Assembly: GCF_019104765.1 (NCBI RefSeq)
Contig: NZ_JAHRXJ010000004.1
Location: 186,001 to 250,000, forward strand
From: Synechococcus sp. HK05
Lineage (GTDB): Bacteria; Cyanobacteriota; Cyanobacteriia; PCC-6307; Cyanobiaceae
DNA: 64,000 bases
Reading direction: 5' to 3'
Shown here: piece after piece, positions 28,390 through 35,431 of the stretch
Numbering within the stretch: position 1 is the first letter of the stretch
Layout of the letters: every line of letters starts with the position of its first letter
The notes under the pieces: model-generated
What the model was told of the DNA's origin: nothing
Database searches by the model: none
Seen by the model: only the letters and a program-made list of their open reading frames with translations
Position numbers and translations under genes: made by a program

Positions 28390-28491
28390 TCAGAAGTTGA
28401 TCGAACCGTCGCCGTTACGACCCCACACCACCATGGCGATCGAGAAGGTGAATGTGGCGCAGAGCGCGGCCCAACCCACGGTGATCAGCAT
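28390..28491 (-). CDS. petN: Cytochrome b6-f complex subunit PetN (subunit VIII)
   Basis: A 33-codon frame encoding [20 protein letters not shown] followed by [13 protein letters not shown]. The single membrane helix and the VVWGRNG motif at the stromal end are diagnostic for PetN, the smallest essential subunit of cytochrome b6-f. The length fits exactly. It is the first gene of a tight minus-strand run with the 62-residue membrane protein and cofH. The opposite-strand clpS starts 77 bases away. Confidence 0.95.
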   Translation of the reverse strand: MLITVGWAALCATFTFSIAMVVWGRNGDGSINF

Positions 28492-28567
28492 GGAGCTGTT
28501 GCGAATGTAGTTGGAGTGTAACCAGCGCCGGGCGCCAAACTGAGGGCACAGAACGGCTTGTGATCAG

Positions 28568-28849
28568 ATGGCACAGCAGGCGGTACGGGAGAAGCAGCGG
28601 GTTGAAGTCCCCTACCCGAATGGCCGCGTGATCGTGCTCGACGACGACCACAACACCTTCCAGCACGTGGTGGAGGTCTTGGTGCGCTACATCCCCGCCA
28701 TTACGGCGGATCGCGCCTGGGCGCTGGCCCATCAGATCGACGGCCAGGGGGCGGCCCTCGTGTGGAGCGGCCCGCTCGAACAGGCCGAGCTGTATCACCA
28801 GCAACTCGGAGCCGAAGGGCTCACGATGGCGCCGCTCGAGAGGGGCTAA
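28568..28849 (+). CDS. clpS: Clp protease adaptor protein ClpS
   Basis: A 93-residue adaptor. The motif VIVLDDDHNTFQHVVEVLVR (residues about 21-40) is the ClpS signature: the D-D-x-x-N/T-F loop recognises N-degron side chains and hands substrates to ClpC. KxxxL-type contacts lie in the helix that follows. Cyanobacteria often have two ClpS proteins; this one resembles the cyanobacteria-specific ClpS2 in the altered C-terminus, though I am not certain. It converges with the next minus-strand gene, with a four-base overlap. Confidence 0.92.
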   Translation: MAQQAVREKQRVEVPYPNGRVIVLDDDHNTFQHVVEVLVRYIPAITADRAWALAHQIDGQGAALVWSGPLEQAELYHQQLGAEGLTMAPLERG

Positions 28850-29091
28850 GCGCGGCTGCGCAGCAGCAGATCAAAGAGGGGGCGGGTGCGCAGACGCTGC
28901 GACTGGGCGTCGAGCACAAAACTCAGCACCCGCCCGGAACACACCGCCACCCCGCGTACGTGGCGATCACCGCGCTGCTCAAGACTGATCACCTGCGAGG
29001 GAGAACCCAGCTCCCGCAACAGTTCTCGCCGCAGCACCTCGCGCATCTCAGGCTGAGCCCGCACGGCCATGGCAACCCAAAAGGGATTCAT
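28846..29091 (-). CDS. Small protein, function unknown
   Basis: An 81-residue protein from ATG 29091 (MNPFWVAMAVRAQPEMREVL). A helix with REVLRRELLRELG is followed by a beta-rich half (RHVRGVAVCSGRVLSFVLD) and a basic C-terminal tail. It overlaps the clpS 3' end by four bases and diverges from the DUF2103 gene with about 45 bases between. No family recognised. Confidence 0.65.
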   Translation of the reverse strand: MNPFWVAMAVRAQPEMREVLRRELLRELGSPSQVISLEQRGDRHVRGVAVCSGRVLSFVLDAQSQRLRTRPLFDLLLRSRA

Positions 29092-29135
29092 GGTTTAGCA
29101 GGAATCCCTAGGGTTGACGACCACATGCGGCAGCG

Positions 29136-29414
29136 ATGGGCCGGCTGGTGATCACCCACAGCACCTACCTGGAAGGGCTGATCCCACTGCTGAAGCGGCT
29201 GGTGCTGGATCCGGCCATCGACACGATCACTCCAGCCGTCATCGCGCGGGTGAAAGGCCGGTCACCGGAGCTGCGGCTGCGGGTGTCCACGCCGATCACG
29301 GGGGGCTGGAAGCTGGTGGCGCGGCGGGGTAGCAGCGCCCAGGAGGTGTTTGTGGTCACGGGCTTGAACGCCGAGGCCCTGGAAGAGCGCATCGGTGAGG
29401 CCCTGAAGCGCTGA
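29136..29414 (+). CDS. DUF2103 family protein
   Basis: A 92-residue protein. MGRLVITHSTYLEGLIPLLK and the later LRLRVSTPITGGWKLVARRG match DUF2103, a small family shared by cyanobacteria and archaea. The invariant THSTY...GL and the T-x-x-GGWK/LVARxG part are both present. It is sometimes described as metal-binding, but no clear cluster of ligands is visible here. Function unknown. Confidence 0.83.
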   Translation: MGRLVITHSTYLEGLIPLLKRLVLDPAIDTITPAVIARVKGRSPELRLRVSTPITGGWKLVARRGSSAQEVFVVTGLNAEALEERIGEALKR

Positions 29415-29426
29415 GCCCTGGGCCGT

Positions 29427-30275
29427 TCAGGCCTCCTCCGTCCAGATCGGGAAGGATGGCAGGAGCGCCTTGAGCTGCTGATTGGGCACCCGGTAGAACT
29501 CCCGCAAGTGCTCACGCACCTCCGCAGGGATGGGCGTCTTGGCTCGCCCCACGTTCTCCACAGACGACAGCGGCGGCAAAGGCTGTTCTTCAAGGCCCAG
29601 GAAGGCCTGCACGCGGGCGTAGGCCTCCGCGGGCTGGGCAAAAAAGTCTTCGCTGCGCAACACCAGCAGCTGCTCGCGTGGATAGTGCTGCAGCACCTGC
29701 GCGATCTGCTCGGCGTAAAGCCCCCGGCGCTTGTAGTGGTTGGGCTTGCCCTTGGCCGGCGGATCGGGGCACATCAGAGCCTCCTCTGGGGAGCGAGGCT
29801 CCACACCGCGCTGCACCTGATGCCCGTAATGGGAGATCGCCCGAGAAACTGGATTGCGCAGCAGCACAATCAGCCGCGCCTCCGGCACCAGGGCATGCAT
29901 CCGCGGCATCACCACGGCCGCTCGATACAGATAGGCGGGTGTGGCCTCCAGGGCACAACGGCCACCCAACCACTGTTCCCAAAGCGGGAAATAGGTGCGA
30001 TACCAACGCGCACCGCGGTCGTAGTGGTCGTTGAAGTAATGCACCTCCTTGATGGCTGAAAACATCACCTGCGGGTGATGACGCAACCAGGCATTCAGGG
30101 TGCTGGTGCCCCCTTTCATCGTGCCGATGATCAGGGCCGCAGGAAGCGGGCGCAGCGGCGCCGTGAGCCAGTAATAGGGATAGAGCCCCTTGCGCAACGC
30201 CCCACGCAGCCAACGGGGCCGCACCAGCACGGAACGATCCATCCAGCCCAACCCCTGCTGCAGCGAGATTGGCAC
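29427..30275 (-). CDS. Sulfotransferase family protein (heparan-sulfate sulfotransferase type)
   Basis: A 282-residue protein. LIIGTMKGGTSTLNAWLRHH at about residues 48-67 is the 5'-phosphosulfate loop of PAPS-dependent sulfotransferases and LIVLLRNPVSRAISHYGHQV at about 135-154 the 3'-phosphate site. A conserved KEVHYFND strand lies between them (about 76-83). It would transfer sulfate from PAPS to a carbohydrate or other hydroxyl group, perhaps in surface polysaccharide. It is the last plus-side backbone gene cluster before the integrated element and its composition resembles the chromosome, so it is probably not part of the element. Confidence 0.9.
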   Translation of the reverse strand: MPISLQQGLGWMDRSVLVRPRWLRGALRKGLYPYYWLTAPLRPLPAALIIGTMKGGTSTLNAWLRHHPQVMFSAIKEVHYFNDHYDRGARWYRTYFPLWEQWLGGRCALEATPAYLYRAAVVMPRMHALVPEARLIVLLRNPVSRAISHYGHQVQRGVEPRSPEEALMCPDPPAKGKPNHYKRRGLYAEQIAQVLQHYPREQLLVLRSEDFFAQPAEAYARVQAFLGLEEQPLPPLSSVENVGRAKTPIPAEVREHLREFYRVPNQQLKALLPSFPIWTEEA

Positions 30276-30317
30276 AGGGATTCAGCGTTCCTAGCCTGAA
30301 GCCAAAGCGCTCAATCC

Positions 30318-30596
30318 ATGCAGCAGTACGCGATCACCGGCGATTGGGAACGGGATGGCACCTCGAAGCGATGGCTCGAGTGGTCAAGCGGTGACCAGGA
30401 TGACATCACCGGTTGGTTCAAAGTGAAAGGCCGGCGCATTCGGATGTTCAGCAGCAACGCTGCCGGCGATCCAACAACACGATTGGCCGCTGGCCGCATC
30501 AGCCAGCACTCTCTGCTGGAGTCACTGGATGCAGGGGAGTGGGGCAGCAATCCAGGGGCCTACAACGCACTGTTCGGCGCTGGACCCATGGGATGA
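30318..30596 (+). CDS. Small protein, function unknown, directly abutting the integrated element
   Basis: A 92-residue frame from ATG 30318 (MQQYAITGDWERDGTSKRWL). Trp/Arg-rich and beta-like in the first half, with no signal or membrane span. Its TGA (30594-30596) ends exactly where the 49-bp boundary repeat begins. No family recognised. It might have lost its natural downstream region when the element integrated, but the frame itself looks complete. Confidence 0.65.
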   Translation: MQQYAITGDWERDGTSKRWLEWSSGDQDDITGWFKVKGRRIRMFSSNAAGDPTTRLAAGRISQHSLLESLDAGEWGSNPGAYNALFGAGPMG

Positions 30597-30645
30597 AGGG
30601 GGTGAACCGCTGTGCCGTTCTGGCCAGATTCCGACCTGGATAAAC
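30597..30645. repeat. Left boundary repeat (attL-like core)
   Basis: The 49 bases starting AGGGGGTGAACCGCTGTGCC and ending CCGACCTGGATAAAC recur at 36872-36921. The two differ only at one place, where GCC here is CCCC in the right copy. The core holds CCAG-N8-CTGG, a possible inverted-repeat recombinase site. It starts right after a stop codon and shows no tRNA cloverleaf. Confidence 0.8.
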
Positions 30646-30722
30646 TGACTGACAGCAAGAAGCCTGTCACAGCTTAATTCGGTTGCCACAACTGGGCTTT
30701 GTCAGTCAGTTTGTCAGTCAAC
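30645..30722. repeat. TGTCAGTCA-type repeats at the left end (possible recombinase arm sites)
   Basis: Three copies of an element close to (C/T)TGTCAGTCA occur: one inverted at 30645-30655 and two direct at about 30699-30709 and 30711-30722, ending seven bases before the recombinase ATG. The same element occurs three times near the right end (36801-36840). Such spacing resembles arm-type binding sites of phage integrases. Confidence 0.6.
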
Positions 30723-30728
30723 TCGCGG

Positions 30729-32023
30729 ATGGGGCTCCCCACAGGGCTGATCCAGATCAAAGGCCGGAAGGGGTACTACCTGAACATCACGGTCCCTCAC
30801 AAGCTTCGGAAGATCATTGGGAAAGCAGCGATTCAGAAGAAGGCTGCTGACACGCTCGAGGCAGCCAAGACCGTCCTGGCCGAGGAGCAAGTGGCGGCCA
30901 ACAAGCTGTTAGCAAAAGTCAAAGCAGAGCTAACCGAGACAGCTGATCTAAGGACTAGATTTCAGGAATGGAAGCAAGCGTATGCAAGGGCAGATAACAG
31001 AGAAGATGACGGCTTACTGACAGCGGAGGAAGCATTAGAAATTGAAATAGATAGGAGAGTTTGGTTAAAAGAGAATCCCCAAAACCATGGGAACCACTCC
31101 TAACGCAGGATGATGAGCGGCTACTTGCGACTGCAGTAGCCCTCAGAGAAGGTCTTCACCACTGGGAAGAATGGACCCAGGAACGTGAACTGACCACAGG
31201 AAGGGTGACACCTCTAGTCAAGAAAAGATGGGAAACACTACTGAAGAAATTTGTTGAATGGTCGCACGATGAATACCCAAGCAGAGCCACCAAGCAATTA
31301 GCGGTCGAGTACAAAAAGCACCTGCTGACCAGGACAAGCAGAACCGGGAAGCCCGCCAAACAATCGACAGTTGCAAAGGACATCAGGGATCTGAGCGCCT
31401 TTTGGAACTGGGCTAAGCGACACGAATGGGTGGCAGTCAACATCTGGGAAGGCCTGGCAAGGGGTCTAGAGGCGAGCAACAAAACATCACTGCCCTCACG
31501 AGAACTGGTAGAGGCAGCCGACGCAAAGGCAATGGAAGCAGGGGACCTGATCTACTTAATACAAAGGTTTACAGGCTGTCGGAAGCAGGCTGTGTGTGGT
31601 CTGCGAGGAAGGGACATCGACCTGGCCAATGGCCTGATCCACTTTGTGGAGTACGAACAAGAAGGACGGATCAGACGCCTGAAAAACGGACAAGAGGCGC
31701 ATGTGCCAATCCACTCCAGGCTTCTTCCGTTCCTGACCAAAGCGAAGGATCAGATGCCACACGGACCAATCTGGTCACAGCAATACAAGGCAACAGAGCA
31801 GAGCTGGGGAGACCGCTACGGAGACACCTTCCCAGATAAGTACGGCTTCAACAGCCATGACCTGAGACGGATCATAGAGACCCAGATGGCGGAAGCGAAT
31901 GTAAGCCCGTATTTTGCGTTCTACATCACTGGTCACAGGGTCCCAGGAACGTCAAAGGTGACTCAGCGATACGTCAGACCAACAGCAGAACAACTGAAAA
32001 GATTTGTAGAAATCATCCACTAA
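30729..32023 (+). pseudogene. int: Tyrosine recombinase (integrase), reading frame broken by a -1 shift
   Basis: ATG 30729 opens an N-terminal part with GLIQIKGRKGYYLNITVPHK, the usual opening domain of phage-type integrases, running to a stop at 31101-31103. The next frame (open from about 31061 to 32023) continues with a SAM-like core-binding domain and the catalytic domain: Arg in TGCRKQAVCGL, H-x-x-R in SHDLRRI, His in ITGHRVPG and Tyr in TQRYVRP. The frames overlap at 31061-31103, and the shift to -1 must happen there, near TTAAAAGAG or CCCCAAAAC. Joined, the product would be about 430 residues, normal for this family. A frameshift mutation is simplest; programmed slippage is possible. 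An in-frame TTG upstream lies inside the TGTCAGTCA repeats and is unlikely to be the start. Confidence 0.85.
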
Positions 32024-32169
32024 GAACATGTTTAGATACTTCGGAAATCGAAGCATAACCACGCCACCGACAATTTCGATCTAGACGAATACCTCCTCTG
32101 GCCCCACCAGTGGCTACTCGGCTTGAATTAGATAATACAAATACTGGTGACATCTATGGCGTGTTGGGT

Positions 32170-32175
32170 CATAAT
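32170..32175 (+). promoter_or_regulatory. Possible -10 element of the first Nif11 peptide gene
   Basis: CATAAT followed by GG lies 24 bases upstream of the ATG at 32200. The same CATAATGG occurs before the third peptide gene and TATAATTGG before the fourth. No convincing -35 is seen. Confidence 0.4.
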
Positions 32176-32199
32176 GGATAGCAGTTATCCGCTATTGAC

Positions 32200-32472
32200 A
32201 TGTCTAAGGATCAGCTCAAGGCCTTCCTGGAAGCCGTCAAGGCTGATGCGGGTCTTCAGGATAAGCTCAAAGCAGCTGCCGATGCTGAAGCTGTTGTGGC
32301 GATTGCTAAGGCAGCTGGATTCGAACTGTCTGCAGAAGAGCTACTGAGCGACCAGGCAGAGATTCCAGACGAAGAGCTACAAGGCGTGGCGGGCGGAACA
32401 GCATACGAAATGGACGCATATGGAAGAGTAGACTTGAGCAAGTATCCTGGCCGACACAGTATTTTTGATTGA
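32200..32472 (+). CDS. Nif11-type leader peptide (RiPP precursor) 1
   Basis: A 90-residue precursor. MSKDQLKAFLEAVKADAGLQ and the following KLKAAADAEAVVAIAKAAGF are the Nif11-like leader (TIGR03798-type), ending in the double-Gly region ELQGVAGG at about residues 59-66. Cleavage after GG would release a 24-residue core, TAYEMDAYGRVDLSKYPGRH plus SIFD. The core has two Ser/Thr-rich sites but no Cys, so it cannot form a lanthionine. It is rich in Tyr and charged residues. No modifying enzyme (LanM/ProcM-like) or peptidase-transporter is in the window. Nif11 precursors in picocyanobacteria are known substrates of unlinked enzymes, so a distant modifier is possible. Confidence 0.88.
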   Translation: MSKDQLKAFLEAVKADAGLQDKLKAAADAEAVVAIAKAAGFELSAEELLSDQAEIPDEELQGVAGGTAYEMDAYGRVDLSKYPGRHSIFD

Positions 32473-32683
32473 TTTGCAGGCCTATTCTCCATTAGCCCAA
32501 CTCCCCTCGGATCCTAGATTTCAAAGCCCCTCTAACCGCAGGGATTGTTAATCTATTCTTCCGTATTACAAAGAACTTGGCGACACTTTACACCCGACTA
32601 TATCATCCTCATTGAGCGTACTTTTATTGTTTATTGACAACATTGCTGATCACCGCTAAAAAGGTAGCATTACTCAGTTGATC

Positions 32684-32924
32684 ATGTCAGAAGAACAACT
32701 CAAAGCATTTCTGGAGAAGGTCCAAGGCGGACACTAGTCTTAAGGAGAAGCCCAAAGCAGCTGGCGACGCCAATGCTGTTGTTGCGATTGCTGAGGCTGC
32801 TGGATATGAGGTATCCGCTGAGGATCTCAAGAACACTAAGGCGGAGGTTTCAGATCAGGAGCTGGAAAGCGTGAACGGGGGAATGTTTGCTTTTTATGAC
32901 CCTGTTAAAGGCAGGTATGTTTGA
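32684..32924 (+). pseudogene. Nif11-type leader peptide 2, frameshifted
   Basis: ATG 32684 opens MSEEQLKAFLEKVQ, then one extra G in CAAGGCGG (about 32723-32727; expected CAAGCGG) throws the frame into a TAG at 32735-32737. Restoring the frame gives DTSLKEKPKAAGDANAVVAI and then a normal leader ending ELESVNGG with a 13-residue core MFAFYDPVKGRYV and stop at 32922-32924. The core has no Cys or Ser/Thr. The rest of the frame is intact, so the break is recent or a sequencing error. Confidence 0.85.
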
Positions 32925-33101
32925 GCCATAAGCCAACATTTTGGTTGTTTCCTTTAGTCCACAGAAAATCCCTTCCTGCGTTCTAGGGTTTTATTTCTTC
33001 AATCACTCCCAAAGACGCCCCTTTTTACCCGGCGCTATTGTGGTCAATCAAGCAGTGACGATGTTTTTTCATCGCCTGCTGGCTATTGCAGAGATTTCGT
33101 C

Positions 33102-33107
33102 CATAAT
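33102..33107 (+). promoter_or_regulatory. Possible -10 element of the third Nif11 peptide gene
   Basis: CATAAT followed by GG lies 26 bases upstream of the ATG at 33134, matching the arrangement before the first peptide gene. Confidence 0.38.
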
Positions 33108-33133
33108 GGTATGTGGCTCAAACCTAGCCACAG

Positions 33134-33388
33134 ATGTCAGAAGAACAACTCAAGGCCTTCCAAGAAGCGGTCCAGGCTGATGCGGGGCTTCAGGAGAAGC
33201 TCAAAACAGCGGCTGATCCTGATGCGGTTGTTGCGATTGCCAAGGAGGCAGGCTTTTGCATTTCAACCGATGAACTCCAGGAAGCTCAATCTGAACTTTC
33301 GGACGAACAACTTGAAGATGTAAATGGTGGAAACCGTAGAACGAGTATGGAACTTTCTGCAGTACCACTAACCTTAGGCAAAGGCTGA
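33134..33388 (+). CDS. Nif11-type leader peptide (RiPP precursor) 3
   Basis: An 84-residue precursor. The leader MSEEQLKAFQEAVQADAGLQ is near-identical to the others, and GFCISTDELQEAQSELSDEQ leads to the double-Gly site LEDVNGG at about residues 60-66. The predicted 18-residue core NRRTSMELSAVPLTLGKG has three Ser/Thr but no Cys; the only Cys is in the leader. Leader and gene spacing show that it arose by duplication from its neighbours while the core diverged completely, the usual pattern for this family. Confidence 0.87.
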   Translation: MSEEQLKAFQEAVQADAGLQEKLKTAADPDAVVAIAKEAGFCISTDELQEAQSELSDEQLEDVNGGNRRTSMELSAVPLTLGKG

Positions 33389-33493
33389 ATTAAAGAAAAG
33401 TAGAAATGTAGGACTATGCCACGAGAGCGTCTCCGTTTGCAGGTACTTTATTCTTCAAGCATCTATTGAGACTCCCAAGTGGAATGCCATACT

Positions 33494-33790
33494 TTATGTT
33501 TTTTTCACCCAACTTACCTGTCTGCTTACCCCAGAAAGCACTAAACATCTTGTCACAAGCCTTAAGAAGCTGACCGATATTTTTTCACTATTGCTATCGC
33601 AAGTGGTATTAGCTCGTCCAAATCTCACCGCAAGCTGATGCAGCACCTCGGGAATTTGAGTGGCGCGTAGGTCAAACGCATAGGGCTTAAGGTGCTGCTT
33701 TGGTAGTCCCCGCTCCTTTGCCACCAGGATTACAGGCACGGAAATCAATCCAATCGCCCATATATCCTCGGCCTGGAGACAGGCTGAGCC
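33494..33790 (-). pseudogene. Possible remnant of a DUF3368/PIN-type toxin protein
   Basis: The minus strand encodes AEDIWAIGLISVPVILVAKE followed by RGLPKQHLKPYAFDLRA and a short helix. The GL-x4-VILVAKERGL pattern with a following LKP-x3-LRA resembles the C-terminal end of DUF3368 (PIN-related, VapC-like) proteins. The acidic catalytic N-terminal half is missing and the C-terminus runs into unrelated sequence. It is best read as a decayed toxin fragment; identification is tentative. Confidence 0.35.
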
Positions 33791-33817
33791 AAGTGCCGGG
33801 AAAGCAGTAGAATGCGC

Positions 33818-33823
33818 TATAAT
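33818..33823 (+). promoter_or_regulatory. Possible -10 element of the fourth Nif11 peptide gene
   Basis: A perfect TATAAT lies 23 bases upstream of the ATG at 33847 and is followed by TGG, as in the other copies. No clear -35 hexamer. Confidence 0.42.
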
Positions 33824-33846
33824 TGGAAATGCTTAGTCGTCCTGAC

Positions 33847-34017
33847 ATGTCAGAAAAACAAATCAAGGCTGAAGCCGAAGCCGATAAACCTAACGATGGT
33901 CTCCATGACCTTCAAGAAGAAGATCTGGAGGCTGTGACCGGTGGCAATGACAAGTTTTCCCGTGATAGAGCAATAGCATCGCTAAAGCGCGATCCTTTTG
34001 AAGATTTATTCGATTAA
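33847..34017 (+). CDS. Nif11-type precursor 4 with shortened leader
   Basis: A 56-residue frame starting at the ATG in CCTGACATG. It keeps the first residues MSEKQIKAEAEAD and the end of the leader, LQEEDLEAVTGG, but the central helix (VVAIAKxAG region) is gone. Behind the GG follows a core NDKFSRDRAIASLKRDPFED plus LFD, again without Cys. The missing part contains the helix that normally docks on modification enzymes, so the peptide may not be modified at all, or it may use another partner. A TTG start further upstream is in frame but lies on the TATAAT box. Confidence 0.75.
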   Translation: MSEKQIKAEAEADKPNDGLHDLQEEDLEAVTGGNDKFSRDRAIASLKRDPFEDLFD

Positions 34018-34385
34018 ACTGACCTGCCAAATCACAAGGATTAGTCTCTAAAAGTAAATTGACACCTTCAGGCCATCAGGTCGGAGCATCCCTGCTCCAA
34101 GCACGTGCCTCAGGCGGTGCTGTTGATAGCTTTAATAGAGCGGTCTAACAAGATTACTTTTTTGGTACTGAACGTTTGCTTCTTGGTGGGTGCAGCAGGC
34201 TGTCGGCAAGGAAAACAACGAAAATTTCCTAACCCTTATATAACGCTGGATCACGGCCGCACACCCCCATGGGGTACCCCGGCATTTCTCGTGTAGCTAC
34301 CAGGGGGAGGGGAGGCTTTAAATGGAAGCAGGTATCAGGCAGAGGCGCTTGCCTTGGGTGCTGAAGAACCAGAGGAAGGGTCTAG
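34018..34385. other. Gene-free stretch inside the island
   Basis: No convincing gene here. A small hairpin GGAGCA-TCCC-TGCTCC is at 34083-34098 without a T run. A short plus-strand frame from the ATG at 34322 (MEAGIRQRRLPWVLKNQRKG) runs into the IS element; I cannot tell whether it is part of an interrupted gene. Confidence 0.5.
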
Positions 34386-34386
34386 G

Positions 34387-34411
34387 TGTGTAATCCCACC
34401 AGGTTGTTCAG
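34387..34411 (+). repeat. Left terminal inverted repeat of the IS481-family element
   Basis: Begins TGTGTAATCCCACCAGGTTG and pairs with 35407-35431 (reverse complement TGTGTTTTCTCACCAGGTCA and following TTCAG). Five mismatches. Confidence 0.82.
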
Positions 34412-34419
34412 CTGACAAA

Positions 34420-34475
34420 GGGGTGTGAGCTCGTCAGGGTCGGTGTGTCACCCCCGTCGCCTGAGCTCACACCCC
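34420..34475 (+). promoter_or_regulatory. Hairpin ending at the transposase start codon
   Basis: GGGGTGTGAGCTC (34420-34432) pairs perfectly with GAGCTCACACCCC (34463-34475), a 13-bp stem with a 30-base loop, and the ATG follows at once. In RNA read in from outside the IS the stem would cover the ribosome-binding region. Several IS families limit transposase made from neighbouring promoters in this way. Confidence 0.6.
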
Positions 34476-35414
34476 ATGCATACCCATCCGGGTGCTCGGC
34501 TGACACCCCTCGGCCGGGAACGGTTACTTAGTCGACATATTAATCACGGTGAAAGGCTGGACTTCCTGGCTACTCAGGTGGGGATCAGTGTCCGCACTGC
34601 CTACAAGTGGCTGGCTCATTACCGCTCAGGCGATGCCTCGGCTCTGGTGGATCGACGCAGTGTTCGCCGCACCCAGCGGCGGACGCTCGATCCACTGCAA
34701 CTGCAACGCGCCATTGACCTGCGCCATGAGCGCTGCACGCTCAGAAGAGTGGCCAGGGTGTTGGCGGAACAGCTCTCCACCGTGGGCCGAGTGCTCAAGG
34801 CCATAGGGCTTGGACGGCTCAAGAACTTGCAGCCTGCAGAGCCGGTGCGTCGCTATCAGTGGGCACGGCCAGGCGACATGATCCACGTCGACACCAAACA
34901 GCTCGCTCGCTTTGAGCGCGTCGGTCACCGGATCACCGGAGATCGCCGCCTGGGCTCCTCCCGTGGTGCTGGTTACGAGAAGGCCCATGTGGCCATCGAC
35001 GACGCCACGCGACTGGCTTACGTCGAGGTGCTGGCGGATGAAAAGCAGGCGACGACAGTGGGCTTTCTGCTGCGGGCCGTGGCTTGGTTCGATAGCCAGG
35101 GCATCAGCTGCAGGAGGGTTCTCTCTGATAACGGCAGCGCCTACCGGTCCAAACCCTGGCGAGAAGCCTGCAGCGCACTGGGCCTGATCCCGAAACGCAC
35201 CAGGCCATACACCCCACGAACCAACGGCAAAGCCGAGCGCTTCATCAAGACCCTGTTGGCGGAGTGGGCGTACTCGATGGCCTTTCAGACCTCAACCGAG
35301 CGCAACCACTGGCTACCGCGCTATCTGGCGATCCATAACGGCCGCAGGTGTCATATGGTCCTGGCTGGCCGCACCCCCATTCAGCAGCTCAGACTGTTGC
35401 GGGTTACTGAATGA
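34476..35414 (+). CDS. IS481-family transposase
   Basis: A 312-residue DDE transposase. The N-terminal half has a helix-turn-helix (FLATQVGISVRTAYKWLAHY), and the catalytic rve domain carries D in MIHVDTKQLARF, D in VLSDNGSAYRS and E in TNGKAERFIKTLL. The short loop W-A-R-P-G-D-M before the first Asp and the end RTPIQQLRLL fit IS481. ATG 34476 follows directly after the hairpin; the frame continues upstream but without a good start. The stop lies within the right terminal repeat. Confidence 0.93.
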   Translation: MHTHPGARLTPLGRERLLSRHINHGERLDFLATQVGISVRTAYKWLAHYRSGDASALVDRRSVRRTQRRTLDPLQLQRAIDLRHERCTLRRVARVLAEQLSTVGRVLKAIGLGRLKNLQPAEPVRRYQWARPGDMIHVDTKQLARFERVGHRITGDRRLGSSRGAGYEKAHVAIDDATRLAYVEVLADEKQATTVGFLLRAVAWFDSQGISCRRVLSDNGSAYRSKPWREACSALGLIPKRTRPYTPRTNGKAERFIKTLLAEWAYSMAFQTSTERNHWLPRYLAIHNGRRCHMVLAGRTPIQQLRLLRVTE

Positions 35415-35431
35415 CCTGGTGAGAAAACACA
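35407..35431 (-). repeat. Right terminal inverted repeat of the IS481-family element
   Basis: Reverse complement begins TGTGTTTTCTCACCAGGTCA. It contains the transposase stop codon and is followed by G and the CTAG target duplicate. Confidence 0.82.

Noticed and set aside
30597-30645. Boundary repeat read as the 3' end of a tRNA or tmRNA
   Set aside because: No T-arm with GGTTCRA, no cloverleaf and no CCA-compatible acceptor stem can be drawn from either copy with its flanks.
30645-30722. TGTCAGTCA repeats as a CRISPR array
   Set aside because: Repeat units are only about 10 bases, spacing is irregular, one copy is inverted, and no cas genes are near.
32200-33388. Calling the Nif11 peptides prochlorosins or lanthipeptides
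   Set aside because: The predicted cores contain no Cys, and there is no LanM-type enzyme in the window.
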